A DNA stretch of 21,406 nucleotides from Methylococcaceae bacterium UBA4132 (lineage in GTDB: Bacteria; Pseudomonadota; Gammaproteobacteria; Methylococcales; Methylomonadaceae). The notes beneath the pieces were generated by a model, which was not told the origin of the DNA, searched no databases, and worked only from the letters and a program-made list of their open reading frames with translations. The position numbers were made by a program, and so were the translations under genes. Every line of letters starts with the position of its first letter. The first letter of the stretch is position 1. Below are positions 7,234 through 15,994 of the stretch, one piece after another. The stretch spans positions 1 to 21,406 of the forward strand of contig DFWO01000011.1 in the NCBI GenBank assembly GCA_002380945.1, read 5' to 3'.

Positions 7234-8283
7234 ATGCAGCATATCATCGGTTGGGATATAGGCGGAGCGCACGTTAAAGCCGCGTTATTAAATGCACACG
7301 GACAGATTGTTAAAGTTTATCAACAGCCCTGCCCGTTATGGAAAGGCTTAGAGCAATTACGTTTTGCTGTTACAGCAATAACGCGTGACTTACCGCCTGA
7401 ACAATATCGTCATGCAATCACTATGACAGGCGAATTAGTGGATTTATTTGCCAACCGAGACGATGGCGTTGAACAAATTATTACCACTATGAGCGCGTTA
7501 TTAACCGATAGTGAGCTGTTTATTTTTGCAGGTAAAGCGGGGTTTTTAACCGCATCACAAGTTAAAAATCAACACTATACTGCGATTGCTTCAGCGAATT
7601 GGTTAGCCAGTGCAACGCTTGCCGCACAACAGATAGGCAATGGTTTGTTTGTCGATATAGGTAGCACCACCACTGATATTTTATTACTGCATGACGGTCA
7701 AGTGGTCACTGATGCTTATAGCGATTATCAGCGATTAATCTCTCAAGAGCTGGTTTATACAGGCGTAGTGAGAACTGCCGTCATGGCAGTGGCACACACA
7801 GCCGTTGATGAAGGTAACGAGATTGGTTTAATGGCAGAATATTTTGCCACAATGGCAGATGTGTATCGCGTGACGGGTGAACTGAATGAAGCCCACGATC
7901 AAACTGACACGGCGGATGGTGCAGAAAAAACCGTGCTGGCAAGTGCTAGACGTTTATCACGCATGATAGGCTGTGATTTTCATCCTGAAGAATTAATACG
8001 TTGGCAAAATTTCGCGGCTAATCTTCGCACTCAGCAGGTTGCTAAAATTCTTTGTGCTTGTCAGTATCGCCTTAACTTGCATAAAGCTTTTACGGCAGAC
8101 GCACCATTAATTGGCGCGGGTATTGGGCGGTTTTTAGTGCATGAACTGGCTGAGTTATTAGGGCGTGACTATGTGGATTTTTCAGCGTGTTGTCCAGAGG
8201 TTTCGGCTGAGTCTGAATTATCAACAGCGGATTGCGCACCTGCGGTGGCAGTCGCGTATTTGCTTGGAGTGCGCGGCGCGTAG
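7234..8283 (+). CDS. H4MPT-linked C1-transfer pathway protein, MfnF-like (methylofuran synthesis)
   Basis: A 349-aa cytosolic protein of the hydantoinase/oxoprolinase-like ASKHA group known as the H4MPT-linked C1 transfer pathway protein family. Phosphate-binding loops are visible at GWDIGGAHVKAAL (residues 5-17) and VDIGSTTTDI (140-149). A late glycine-rich GAGIGRFL matches the third nucleotide loop. The methanogen relative MfnF couples the furan precursor to tyramine-glutamate, which is the product of the MfnD reaction. The gene follows the ATP-grasp gene with only 6 bp between, so the two are surely co-transcribed and probably translationally coupled. The rest of a C1 cluster (fae, mch, fhc and others) is not in this window. 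Confidence 0.8.
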   Translation: MQHIIGWDIGGAHVKAALLNAHGQIVKVYQQPCPLWKGLEQLRFAVTAITRDLPPEQYRHAITMTGELVDLFANRDDGVEQIITTMSALLTDSELFIFAGKAGFLTASQVKNQHYTAIASANWLASATLAAQQIGNGLFVDIGSTTTDILLLHDGQVVTDAYSDYQRLISQELVYTGVVRTAVMAVAHTAVDEGNEIGLMAEYFATMADVYRVTGELNEAHDQTDTADGAEKTVLASARRLSRMIGCDFHPEELIRWQNFAANLRTQQVAKILCACQYRLNLHKAFTADAPLIGAGIGRFLVHELAELLGRDYVDFSACCPEVSAESELSTADCAPAVAVAYLLGVRGA

Positions 8284-8337
8284 TAAACAAATTAATAATG
8301 ATAGTGGCGTTATCTCTCTATCTACCAATCCTTCGCA

Positions 8338-9735
8338 CTAAGGAAAATATGCCGCTGGTTTTGGTTTAGGTAGATTAGCTGATTTTTCTTCTGCGACTAT
8401 CCAACCGCCGCCCATTGCAAGGTATAAATCAATCGCTGATTTAAAAGTGGCAGCTCGCACTGAAGTCAGTTCAACTTGGGCATCAAATAGCTGTCGAATG
8501 GCATCAAGTTGATTGATGTAAGCTGAATAACCTTCTTCATAACGCACTTTCGACAATTGATAATACTGTCTATTGGCAGCTACTCGATTGTTTTGTTTGT
8601 CTTCTTGTTCTTGATTTTTTATTAAGCTAATGAGTGCGTTTTCAAATTCGCCAAAGCCTGTAATGATGGTTTTTTTGTAATTGGCTAAGGCGGCTTTCTG
8701 CACGGCTTCAGCGGCTTGTACTTCGCCTGCTATTTTGCCAGCAGTAAAAATAGGTGTGAGTACCGCTGAACCGACTGTCCAAAAATTTGCCCCTGGTGCA
8801 AACAAACTAGCGATTTGCGTGCTGACTTGTCCGACGTTACCTGTCAGGGAAATATTGGGAAAATATTGCGCTCGTGCGACACCTATTTGTGCATTAGCGG
8901 CAATCAGTTGTTGTTCGGCTTGGGCAATATCAGGTCGCCTCACTAATAAATCAGATGGCAAACCTGCGGGTACAGCAGGTAATTTAAGTTTATCTATCGG
9001 CAGACCACGCTCAATGGTGGTTGGATTTTTGCCTAGTAATATATTTAAGGCATTTTCAGTCAGCGCGATTTGTTGTTCATATTGTGGAATTTGCGCACTG
9101 CGGCGTTGATATTCTGAGTCGGTTTGCTGCACTTCCAAATCAGAGCTAAAGCCTTCTTTAAAGCGCAGAGTATTAATATGTAAACCTTCTTTCAATGCGG
9201 CTACAGTTTCTTTGGTAATTTCCAGCTGTTTGTCTAGCTCACGCAAGGTGATGTAAGTGCGCGCTACTTGACTGACTAAGGTGAGCATAACGGCTTGCTT
9301 GGTCGATTCTTGAGCAAGAAGTTCTGCAAACGCCGCTTCGTTAGCCCGTCTTAATGCCCCCCAAATATCTATTTGCCAGTTCATTGCGCCGCTTAAATTT
9401 GCATAATTGTTCGATGATTCAGTGCGGTTGTATTGAAATGAGCCTGACAGTTGCGGAAATAAATTAGAACGCGTAGTGCCGTACAAGCCCATGTATTGTT
9501 CAACATTGGCAATGGCTATTTTTAAATCATAATTGCCTTGAATGGCTTGCTCTATTAAACGATTTAATACGGGGTCGTTTAATTGCTTCCACCATTCGGT
9601 GTTGGTGGTATTTGCGGTATTGCTGACCTTATTACGCCACTCACTGGGGGTGATAATGTCAGGTTTTTTATAATCAGGTCCCACGGTACAGCCTGACAGT
9701 AACGCAGCTAAAGAGACAGTTAATAATTTATTCAT
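8338..9735 (-). CDS. Outer-membrane efflux lipoprotein (OprM/NodT type)
   Basis: A 465-aa outer-membrane channel subunit of a tripartite pump. The signal ends in LLSGC (Cys16) and is followed by TVGPDYKKP, the standard N-terminus of NodT-type outer-membrane factors. Two outer membrane efflux protein repeats follow, including LPSDLLVRRPDIAQAEQQL, GVARAQYFPNISLTG and YEEGYSAYINQLDA, all typical of the family. It is the last gene of the efflux operon, 4 bp after the RND pump. It converges with the MfnF-like gene, leaving 54 bp between the stop codons and no obvious hairpin there. Confidence 0.92.
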   Translation of the reverse strand: MNKLLTVSLAALLSGCTVGPDYKKPDIITPSEWRNKVSNTANTTNTEWWKQLNDPVLNRLIEQAIQGNYDLKIAIANVEQYMGLYGTTRSNLFPQLSGSFQYNRTESSNNYANLSGAMNWQIDIWGALRRANEAAFAELLAQESTKQAVMLTLVSQVARTYITLRELDKQLEITKETVAALKEGLHINTLRFKEGFSSDLEVQQTDSEYQRRSAQIPQYEQQIALTENALNILLGKNPTTIERGLPIDKLKLPAVPAGLPSDLLVRRPDIAQAEQQLIAANAQIGVARAQYFPNISLTGNVGQVSTQIASLFAPGANFWTVGSAVLTPIFTAGKIAGEVQAAEAVQKAALANYKKTIITGFGEFENALISLIKNQEQEDKQNNRVAANRQYYQLSKVRYEEGYSAYINQLDAIRQLFDAQVELTSVRAATFKSAIDLYLAMGGGWIVAEEKSANLPKPKPAAYFP

Positions 9736-9739
9736 ACTG

Positions 9740-12700
9740 TTATTCTTTATTCAGCGTGACTGCTGGTTGACGATGGGTTATTTTTTCAATCAAATAAAAG
9801 CACAAGGGAATCATAAAAACAGCTACTACCGATGCCGCCATCATGCCACCTATCACCACAAAACCCATGACTTGTCGTGCTAAACCACCTGCACCCGTGG
9901 CTATCGCTAACGGTACACAGCCGAGAATAAACGCAAAGCTGGTCATTAAGATAGGACGTAAGCGTAATTTCGCGCCTTCCAGCGTAGCTTCTACTAGTGG
10001 CTTGCCTTCTTCTACGCCCATTTTGGCAAATTCGACGATTAAAATAGCGTTTTTAGCCGCTAAGCCTATCAGCATGACTAAGCCAATTTGTGCGTAAACA
10101 TTGTTTTCATAGCCGCCCATTTTTAACGCGCCAAACGCGCCAAACACGGCAATCGGTGTGCTGAGTAATACACTAAACGGTAAATTCCAGCTTTCGTATT
10201 GTGCTGCTAAAATTAAAAATACGCATAATAGCGAGAAGGCAAAAATAACCATCGGTGATAAGCCGAGTGAGGCAATTTTAGTTTGATAACTCATGCCGAT
10301 GTAGTCATAACCCATGCCGTTTGGCATGACTTCGTTGAACACCTCTTCCATCGCTGCCATGGCTTGTGATTCACTGTAACCTTCTTTGGCATTTGCCATA
10401 ATTTGCGCGCTACGATACAAATTAAAGCGCATGGTAAATTCTGGACCGAAAATTTGTTTCACATTGACTAATGCCGACAGTGGCACAGTCGTTCCAGTGT
10501 TGTTACGCACATAAAACTGCCCTAGTTGTTCAGTGCTGGTGCGGTAATCACCTTCCGACGCGACATATACTTGCCACTGTCGTCCAAACCGATTGAAGTA
10601 ATTTACAAAGCCACTACCCATGTAATACTGTAAGGTTTGATAAACATCGGTCAGTTTGACACCTTGCTTAATCACTTTGTCTGGATCAACTTCGGCAAAA
10701 AACTGCGGCACGGAGGGAATGAAGGTGGTGAATAATCCTGTCAGCTCAGGGCGTTTACGCGCCGCTGCCATGAATTTTTCAACATTTCCAGCCAAATAAG
10801 CCACATCTTTACCTTCGCGGTCTTCGAGAATAAAGCTAACCCCACCCGATGTCCCCACACCTGGAATAGCAGGCGGTGGAAATACCATTGCGGTTGCCCC
10901 TGGAATTTTTGCCAGTTCTTGATTGATGTGTTTTTTAATGGCGGTGTACTGCTCGGCAGGCAGTTTGCGCTCTTCCCAATTTTTCAAGGTGATAAAGAAA
11001 AATGCATTGTAAGTGGTATTGGCTTGACTGAGCATATTGTAACCAAGGACGGAGGAGTAATACTCAATCCCTGCGGTATTTTTTAATACCGCCTCCACTT
11101 GCCTTGCCATTTCACTGGTACGTTGCGCAGAGGCGGCAACGGGTAATTGCATCGCCCCATAAATATAGCCCTGATCTTCATCGGGAAGAAATCCGCTAGG
11201 AACGATTTTACCCAATCCACCTGCTAATACGGTTAAGCTAATTAGCAGGATGACACCCAATAACCAGCGTCTAATTAACGCGCCACATATACCGACATAA
11301 CCATCGGTAATACGTCCAAACACGCGATTGAAACCATCAAAAAAACGTTGCAACAAGCCCGTGCTGGGTTGTCTTGGTTTTAACATGAGAGCGCACAACG
11401 CGGGAGTTAAGGTCAAGGCATTAAACGCTGACAAAATAACCGAGATAGCAATAGTCACCGCAAAGGGTTGATATAACCGCCCTGTGATACCTGGAATAAA
11501 CGCCGTAGGTATAAACACCGCCGCCAGAATCAACGCAATAGCAATAACAGGTCCTGTTACTTCTTCCATCGCTTTTAAGGTTGCTTCTTTTGGGGTCTTG
11601 CCGTGTTCAATGTGATGCTCAACCGCTTCTACCACAACGATAGCATCATCAACCACCAAACCTACTGCCAGCACCAGTCCAAACAAAGACAGGGTATTGA
11701 TAGAAAAGCCAAACAGAGGAAACAAAGCAAACGTACCGATGAGCGAGACAGGTACTGCTAGTAAAGGAATCAGCGTGGCACGCCAGCTCTGTAAAAACAG
11801 ATAGACCACAACCATGACTAACACCAAGGCTTCAAACAGCGTGTGAACAATGTCATCAATCCCCGCCGTTACTGCTAAGGTGGTATCCAGAGCAACCTCA
11901 TAATCAAGGTCAGCAGGAAACTTTTGTTTCAGTTCAGCCATTAATTTCTTCGCACCGTTGGCGGCATCCAGTGCGTTAGTACCAGGTAATTGATAAAGCG
12001 CGACTAACGCAGCAGGTTTACCATTTAAGCGGCTGGAAACGGTGTAGTTTTGCGCTCCTAATTCAATACGTCCCACATCTTTAATCCGCACAACAGAACC
12101 CGAAGGATTAACACGCAAAACAACATTGCCAAAATCTTCTTCGGTTTGTAATCGTCCTTGAGCGCGTAAAGCATAAGTAAATGCTTGACCTTGCGGTACT
12201 GGCTCAGCACCGACTTGTCCTGCTGGATTAACGGTATTTTGTGACTGAATGGCATTGACGATTTCAGGAATGGTAATGTCCATTGAAGCCAATTTGTCAG
12301 GCTTAACCCAGATACGCATCGCATATTGACCTGCACCAAACACCGAAACACTGGCAATGCCTTTAATGCGTGTGAGCTGGTCATTAAGATTAATGTAAGC
12401 ATAATTGGCTAAGAAAACGTTATCGTAAGTACCCTTAGGCGAATACAACGCGAACATTATCAATGGCGCGACCGTAGATTTTACGACCGTTACCCCTTGG
12501 CTATTCACCGCAGAGGGCAATTGTGATGATGCTTGCGTTTCGCGCATTTGGGTCAAAATTTGGTCGGTATTTGGGTCAGTGGTGACATCAAAATCCACCC
12601 TCAGCGTGGTAGCACCACTGTTAGTGTTGATGGAATACATATAAGTCATGTTATCAACGCCCGACATTTGCTGCTCTATCGGCGTTGCAACCGCTTGTTC

Positions 12701-12871
12701 CATGGTCAGCGCGTCTGCACCTGTATAGTTGGCACTCACTTGAATTTCAGGCGGAGCAAGATTGGGAAACAACGCAACAGGCAAACCTAGCATCGACACC
12801 AGTCCCATGATCACCATTAGAATGGCGATAACCATCGCCACGATAGGACGATTAATAAAAAACTTAGCCAT
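9740..12871 (-). CDS. HAE-1 family RND multidrug efflux pump, inner-membrane subunit
   Basis: A 1043-aa proton-driven transporter of the AcrB/MexB/MexF type. The N-terminus MAKFFINRPIVAMVIAILM is typical. Twelve membrane segments and two large periplasmic loops fit the length. The proton-relay pair Asp408-Asp409 lies in TM4 (GLVVDDAIVVVE), matching D407-D408 of AcrB. The C-terminal half has GLAAKNAILIVEFA and RLRPILMTSFAF. These are HAE-1 hallmarks, and the heavy-metal (CusA-type) signature was not seen, so drug or hydrophobic-compound export is more likely than Cu export despite the copper genes nearby. It lies 4 bp after the fusion protein gene and 4 bp before the outer-membrane factor gene. 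Confidence 0.95.
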   Translation of the reverse strand: MAKFFINRPIVAMVIAILMVIMGLVSMLGLPVALFPNLAPPEIQVSANYTGADALTMEQAVATPIEQQMSGVDNMTYMYSINTNSGATTLRVDFDVTTDPNTDQILTQMRETQASSQLPSAVNSQGVTVVKSTVAPLIMFALYSPKGTYDNVFLANYAYINLNDQLTRIKGIASVSVFGAGQYAMRIWVKPDKLASMDITIPEIVNAIQSQNTVNPAGQVGAEPVPQGQAFTYALRAQGRLQTEEDFGNVVLRVNPSGSVVRIKDVGRIELGAQNYTVSSRLNGKPAALVALYQLPGTNALDAANGAKKLMAELKQKFPADLDYEVALDTTLAVTAGIDDIVHTLFEALVLVMVVVYLFLQSWRATLIPLLAVPVSLIGTFALFPLFGFSINTLSLFGLVLAVGLVVDDAIVVVEAVEHHIEHGKTPKEATLKAMEEVTGPVIAIALILAAVFIPTAFIPGITGRLYQPFAVTIAISVILSAFNALTLTPALCALMLKPRQPSTGLLQRFFDGFNRVFGRITDGYVGICGALIRRWLLGVILLISLTVLAGGLGKIVPSGFLPDEDQGYIYGAMQLPVAASAQRTSEMARQVEAVLKNTAGIEYYSSVLGYNMLSQANTTYNAFFFITLKNWEERKLPAEQYTAIKKHINQELAKIPGATAMVFPPPAIPGVGTSGGVSFILEDREGKDVAYLAGNVEKFMAAARKRPELTGLFTTFIPSVPQFFAEVDPDKVIKQGVKLTDVYQTLQYYMGSGFVNYFNRFGRQWQVYVASEGDYRTSTEQLGQFYVRNNTGTTVPLSALVNVKQIFGPEFTMRFNLYRSAQIMANAKEGYSESQAMAAMEEVFNEVMPNGMGYDYIGMSYQTKIASLGLSPMVIFAFSLLCVFLILAAQYESWNLPFSVLLSTPIAVFGAFGALKMGGYENNVYAQIGLVMLIGLAAKNAILIVEFAKMGVEEGKPLVEATLEGAKLRLRPILMTSFAFILGCVPLAIATGAGGLARQVMGFVVIGGMMAASVVAVFMIPLCFYLIEKITHRQPAVTLNKE

Positions 12872-12875
12872 GCTA

Positions 12876-14027
12876 TTACCCTGTCTTATCAGTGGCAGGT
12901 TTTTCAGAGAAAGGCTCAGGCTTTACTTTCATGCCGTTGCGTACTTTTTGCCCTCCCTCAACAATCACTTTCTCACCTAATTTAACACCTTCTTTAATAA
13001 CAACCATCTGACCGCTGGTTTCACCCACTTTAACCGTGCGTATATCAACACTGTTATCCGCATTCACTACCGCTACCTGATTATTGGTTTGTAGCGTCAT
13101 CACGGCTTGTTGCGGAACGACTAAGGCAGCAACATCCGTGCGAATGTTAGCGCGAATCTTCGCATACATACCTGGACGCAAGACATTTTTAGCATTAGGA
13201 AATAATGCCGCTATTTTGATAGTACCCGTATTCACATCGACTTCACGACCTGCAAAAAAGAACGTGCCGCTCTGCGGATAAATACTGTTATCCGCCAGTG
13301 TCAACTCTAAGGGGATGGATTTATGCTCACCGCCCTGTTGTCTTTTCTCAGAAAAGTGTAAATATTGCGCCTCGCTTAAACCCATATAAGCGCGAATAGG
13401 GTCAACTTGTGAAACCGAAGTCAGCTCATTATTAGTACTACCTGATCCGACTAAATCACCGAGTTGCGTCTTAGACACACCAGCAACACCCGTTATTGGC
13501 GAGGTAATTTTGGTGAAGCCCAGATTAAGCTCAGCAGTCGTAACGGCTGCCTGTGCTGCCAATACTTGCGCGTTAGCGGTAGCCACTGCACCCGCTGCAT
13601 TATCACGGTCGCGAACACTCACTGCTTTTTCAGGTAATAAACGTTTAATTCTATCTAAGGCAAGTTGATTGGTTTGTAGCACTGCCTGTTGTTGCGCCAA
13701 ATTTGCTTTCGCTTGTGCCAATGTTGCTTGAAAAGTGCGAGGATCAATTTCGTAAAGCAACTGACCTTTCTTAACCAAATCGCCTTCTTTGTAGTTCTGC
13801 TTAATTAGATAACCTGTCACTTGGGCGTTAATGGTCGCATTAACCATACCATCCAGCGTTCCTACCCATTCTTCAAACACGGCTACATCTTGTTGTATCA
13901 CCTCAGTCACTTTAACAACTGGCTCAACGACAGGGACTTTTTCAGGCGGTTTACTACAGTCAATTAATAACAGTGAACAAATAAGCGTGAGGTAGAAACG
14001 TGCGGGTAAATGAAGAGTATTTATCAT
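12876..14027 (-). CDS. RND membrane fusion (periplasmic adaptor) protein
   Basis: A 383-aa AcrA/MexE-type adaptor linking the pump to the outer-membrane channel. It has beta-barrel and lipoyl halves around VNATINAQVTGYLIKQNYKEGDLVKKGQLLYEIDP, an alpha-hairpin rich in Gln/Ala (residues about 95-160), and the C-terminal block VIVEGGQKVRNGMKVKP. The frame is open to a TTG at 14039; I chose ATG 14027 because it leaves a normal signal. The signal ends LLLIDC, where Asp at -1 is unusual for a lipobox, so lipidation of that Cys is uncertain. It is the first gene of the operon, with the pump gene 4 bp downstream. Confidence 0.9.
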   Translation of the reverse strand: MINTLHLPARFYLTLICSLLLIDCSKPPEKVPVVEPVVKVTEVIQQDVAVFEEWVGTLDGMVNATINAQVTGYLIKQNYKEGDLVKKGQLLYEIDPRTFQATLAQAKANLAQQQAVLQTNQLALDRIKRLLPEKAVSVRDRDNAAGAVATANAQVLAAQAAVTTAELNLGFTKITSPITGVAGVSKTQLGDLVGSGSTNNELTSVSQVDPIRAYMGLSEAQYLHFSEKRQQGGEHKSIPLELTLADNSIYPQSGTFFFAGREVDVNTGTIKIAALFPNAKNVLRPGMYAKIRANIRTDVAALVVPQQAVMTLQTNNQVAVVNADNSVDIRTVKVGETSGQMVVIKEGVKLGEKVIVEGGQKVRNGMKVKPEPFSEKPATDKTG

Positions 14028-14056
14028 AGAAAGCCACAATGCTGACTGAAAATGAA

Positions 14057-14069
14057 TAGGATTATCCTA
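14057..14069. promoter_or_regulatory. Palindrome TAGGAT-T-ATCCTA upstream of the efflux operon
   Basis: A perfect 6-1-6 palindrome lies 29 bp upstream of the chosen start of the adaptor gene, and a further half site TTAGGAT occurs near 14088. No regulator gene adjoins the operon. It fits an operator of a TetR-like or similar dimeric repressor, but no clear -35/-10 pair was identified around it. Confidence 0.4.
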
Positions 14070-14207
14070 CAGAAAATCGCATCAAATTAGGATATTTTTT
14101 ATATGCTTGACCATCGCCACGACAGGACGCTTTGCTTGCACTCACTTTATCAGGCACTGATGGTATTCCTGCGGTAATCTGTTTGGCTGGAATACACGTT
14201 GCGTAGT

Positions 14208-14711
14208 CTATTTTTCTGAACCACTAATAAACATTTGAATAACCTTTTCCCTACCGATGGCTCGCACCAGCTCCCGCATCGTACAGTAGACAAAGAAAAG
14301 CACGCCTAGCCATATCATTAGCAACCAAAAATGCGGCCACACTATTTCTTCAATAAGATGTTGATGAGCCTGTGCAACATCTTCGTATTTTCGCAATAAC
14401 GGCACAATATGTTCCAGATAACGAAACATAAATGCCGCTGAAAAATAAATACCCGTTTTCCATATTATGTTATAAAGCAATGGCTTATGCGGAAATTTAT
14501 TCACAAAAGGTAACATATCAGTCAGCAGTACCACTTTACCAACCAGCAACGCACCAATCGCCGCCATACCAAATCCTGTTAAAGGTACACCGTATTCTCG
14601 TTGTATCAACCTTTGAGTAATCATGAGGAGGCTAAAAGCAATGAAGAAAAAAATCGTGGGCGGAAGTAATTTAAAAAACTCGTGTTTTATTTTGGTGAAT
14701 ATTTTTGCCAT
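14208..14711 (-). CDS. Conserved four-helix membrane protein, function unknown
   Basis: A 167-aa protein starting MAKIFTKIKHEFFKLLPPTIFF. The frame is open upstream to 14828, but that extension lacks a ribosome site or protein-like composition, and an AGG lies just before ATG 14711. Four hydrophobic segments are visible: LPPTIFFFIAFSLLMI, FGMAAIGALLVGKVVLL, IIWKTGIYFSAAFMF and HFWLLMIWLGVLFFVYC. Short charged loops include RYLEHIVPLLRKYEDVAQAH. The C-terminal tail is cytoplasmic-looking (RAIGREKVIQMFISGSEK). I do not recognise a named family. It is divergent from the small exported protein gene at 14953. Confidence 0.65.
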   Translation of the reverse strand: MAKIFTKIKHEFFKLLPPTIFFFIAFSLLMITQRLIQREYGVPLTGFGMAAIGALLVGKVVLLTDMLPFVNKFPHKPLLYNIIWKTGIYFSAAFMFRYLEHIVPLLRKYEDVAQAHQHLIEEIVWPHFWLLMIWLGVLFFVYCTMRELVRAIGREKVIQMFISGSEK

Positions 14712-14895
14712 AGCATTGCCTGTTAAATTGAGGTTTGAATAAGCATAAAATTGGGTTTTATACAAAATTTTGCTGTTAGTTCGTAGGTTAATGTGATTAA
14801 CAAAAACAGTAAATACATGAGTTAGCAAGATTTATCATTGTCTACCGCATTGTTGCAGGAAATATAAGTTTATTTTATAAGTGATAAAAATAGCA

Positions 14896-14901
14896 TATAA
14901 T
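14896..14901 (+). promoter_or_regulatory. Candidate -10 hexamer for the small exported protein gene
   Basis: A perfect TATAAT lies 52 bp before ATG 14953 in an AT-rich stretch. No convincing -35 box lies at the normal distance. Confidence 0.4.
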
Positions 14902-14952
14902 ATCGATTCGATACTTCATTAAATAAATTTACCTACCTGCGAGGAAGTAGAC

Positions 14953-15237
14953 ATGATTATGATAAAAATCGCACTTTGCATATTAGCACTCGTTTTATCA
15001 CCTAATGTCTTTGCCGTTGAAAGCCAAGAAAATGCCAAAGTGAATAGCTATGCCCAAGTATCTGTGCTTAATCAGGTTGCCTTTACTCAAGAAAATAAGC
15101 AAAGTACATTACCTAAATCCATAACTCAATCTCCCATTGAAGCGCAAGATGTCGGTTTTTTTACTAAATTTTATATATATTTAATAATCATCATGATTTA
15201 TTGGCTTTATTGGCTAATAAACTGTCGATTATCATAA
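14953..15237 (+). CDS. Small exported protein with C-terminal membrane segment, unknown
   Basis: A 94-aa product. The N-terminal signal peptide (MIMIKIALCILALVLS, likely cleaved after NVFA at residue 21) is followed by a polar Gln/Asn-rich middle of about 45 residues. A strongly hydrophobic aromatic C-terminus follows (FYIYLIIIMIYWLYWL, about residues 73-89) with a short tail NCRLS. GAGGAAG (14941-14947) gives an excellent ribosome site for ATG 14953; a second in-frame ATG lies two codons later. It has its own candidate promoter and a hairpin just after the stop. I recognise no family. The layout predicts a periplasmic linker anchored by its C-terminus. Confidence 0.6.
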   Translation: MIMIKIALCILALVLSPNVFAVESQENAKVNSYAQVSVLNQVAFTQENKQSTLPKSITQSPIEAQDVGFFTKFYIYLIIIMIYWLYWLINCRLS

Positions 15238-15249
15238 ACATAGTTATCA

Positions 15250-15274
15250 CGTTCCAATGCAGCGCATTGGAACG
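15250..15274. repeat. Hairpin repeat between convergent genes (GTTCC-type family)
   Basis: CGTTCCAATGC (15250-15260) and its exact complement (15264-15274) enclose a 3-base loop. It lies between the convergent stops at 15237 and 15284, so it may end transcription from both sides. It shares arm structure with the repeats at 17032-17056, 17144-17164 and 21229-21250. Confidence 0.75.
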
Positions 15275-15283
15275 ATGCGTTAG

Positions 15284-15559
15284 TTATTGATGATATTGAG
15301 CATCCCGACGACCTTGTTGGTAAGCTTTTTGTTCAGCTTCTTTATGTTTACCATACAAAAATCCACCTGTTGTTCCTACTGCTGCACCAATGGCTGCGCC
15401 CATCCCTGCATTACCTGCGATAGCACCAATGATCGCACCACCTGCGGCACCACCTAATCCACCTGTTACGGTGCGTTGTTGCGTGTCCGACATACCCGCA
15501 CAGCCTGCTAAACCATTAATAGCCAACAACGTGATGACTAAAATCGTAATTTTTTTCAT
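15284..15559 (-). CDS. Glycine-zipper lipoprotein
   Basis: A 91-aa protein with a lipoprotein signal MKKITILVITLLAINGLAGC (Cys20). A glycine-zipper stretch (TGGLGGAAGGAIIGAIAG and GMGAAIGAAVGTTGG) forms one or two helical hairpins of the type seen in small outer-membrane or spanning lipoproteins. The charged tail is KHKEAEQKAYQQGRRDAQYHQ. The frame is open 11 codons upstream, but ATG 15559 has a good AGGAG ribosome site inside the preceding gene and starts the signal peptide. This ATG overlaps the stop codon of the Rap1a-like gene (ATGA), so the two are translationally coupled. Confidence 0.8.
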   Translation of the reverse strand: MKKITILVITLLAINGLAGCAGMSDTQQRTVTGGLGGAAGGAIIGAIAGNAGMGAAIGAAVGTTGGFLYGKHKEAEQKAYQQGRRDAQYHQ

Positions 15560-15960
15560 AACTTGTCTCCTGTTGAATTTTTGCAAGGCCATTTTTGAGT
15601 TAAAAATCTAAATTCCGTTTCTACGGGCATTTCATCCATAAATTCAGGATGCTGTTTAGCCCATGCCACAAATTCACCGATGACTTCATTTCGAGACGGG
15701 ACAGGTGTGGGTGGGCAAAACAGTCTCGAATCGGGTTTGTTGTCCGATTGAGCGGTATGAAAATCATAAGCCCCCACTAAATAACCCTGACAAAAATGTA
15801 TCGCCTCTCGATAATGTGGGTCTTCAGGGTTAGCACTGCATAAATTGATTAAATTTTTGGTTTTTTTATCCACAAAATCGTTGGTAGTTACATCAGCTTT
15901 TGCAAGTCCCGAACATAAAAAACTGAGCATGATGAGGTAACTTAATCTTTTTACTTTCAT
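15556..15960 (-). CDS. Rap1a/Tai-like secreted protein
   Basis: A 134-aa exported protein. The signal peptide is MKVKRLSYLIMLSFLCSGLA, cleaved before DVTTNDF. The body matches the Rap1a/Tai domain: CSANPEDPHYREAIHFCQGYLVGAYDF, then FCPPTPVPSRNEVIGEFVAW and the ending MPVETEFRFLTQKWPC. Four conserved Cys (in LINLCS, HFCQG, FCPP and WPC) probably form two disulfides. The family was named for immunity proteins against type VI amidase effectors, but many members occur as orphans with no effector gene. No effector is adjacent here; the only partner is the coupled glycine-zipper lipoprotein. A Shine-Dalgarno ggag precedes ATG 15960. Confidence 0.75.
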   Translation of the reverse strand: MKVKRLSYLIMLSFLCSGLAKADVTTNDFVDKKTKNLINLCSANPEDPHYREAIHFCQGYLVGAYDFHTAQSDNKPDSRLFCPPTPVPSRNEVIGEFVAWAKQHPEFMDEMPVETEFRFLTQKWPCKNSTGDKL

Positions 15961-15994
15961 GTTTAATATCTCCAGTTAAGTGTGCTATGAATTT

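Noticed and set aside
9740..12871. RND pump as a CusA-type copper exporter
   Set aside because: The sequence follows the HAE-1 (AcrB/MexF) pattern over its whole length. Proximity to copper genes is not enough.
14070..14207. Possible gene remnant (short frame ALTLSGTDGIPAVICLAGIHVA)
   Set aside because: Too short, with no recognised family and no start signal. It is left as plain intergenic sequence.
14712..14828. N-terminal extension of the four-helix membrane protein
   Set aside because: There is no ribosome site, and the AT-rich translation lacks protein-like character.
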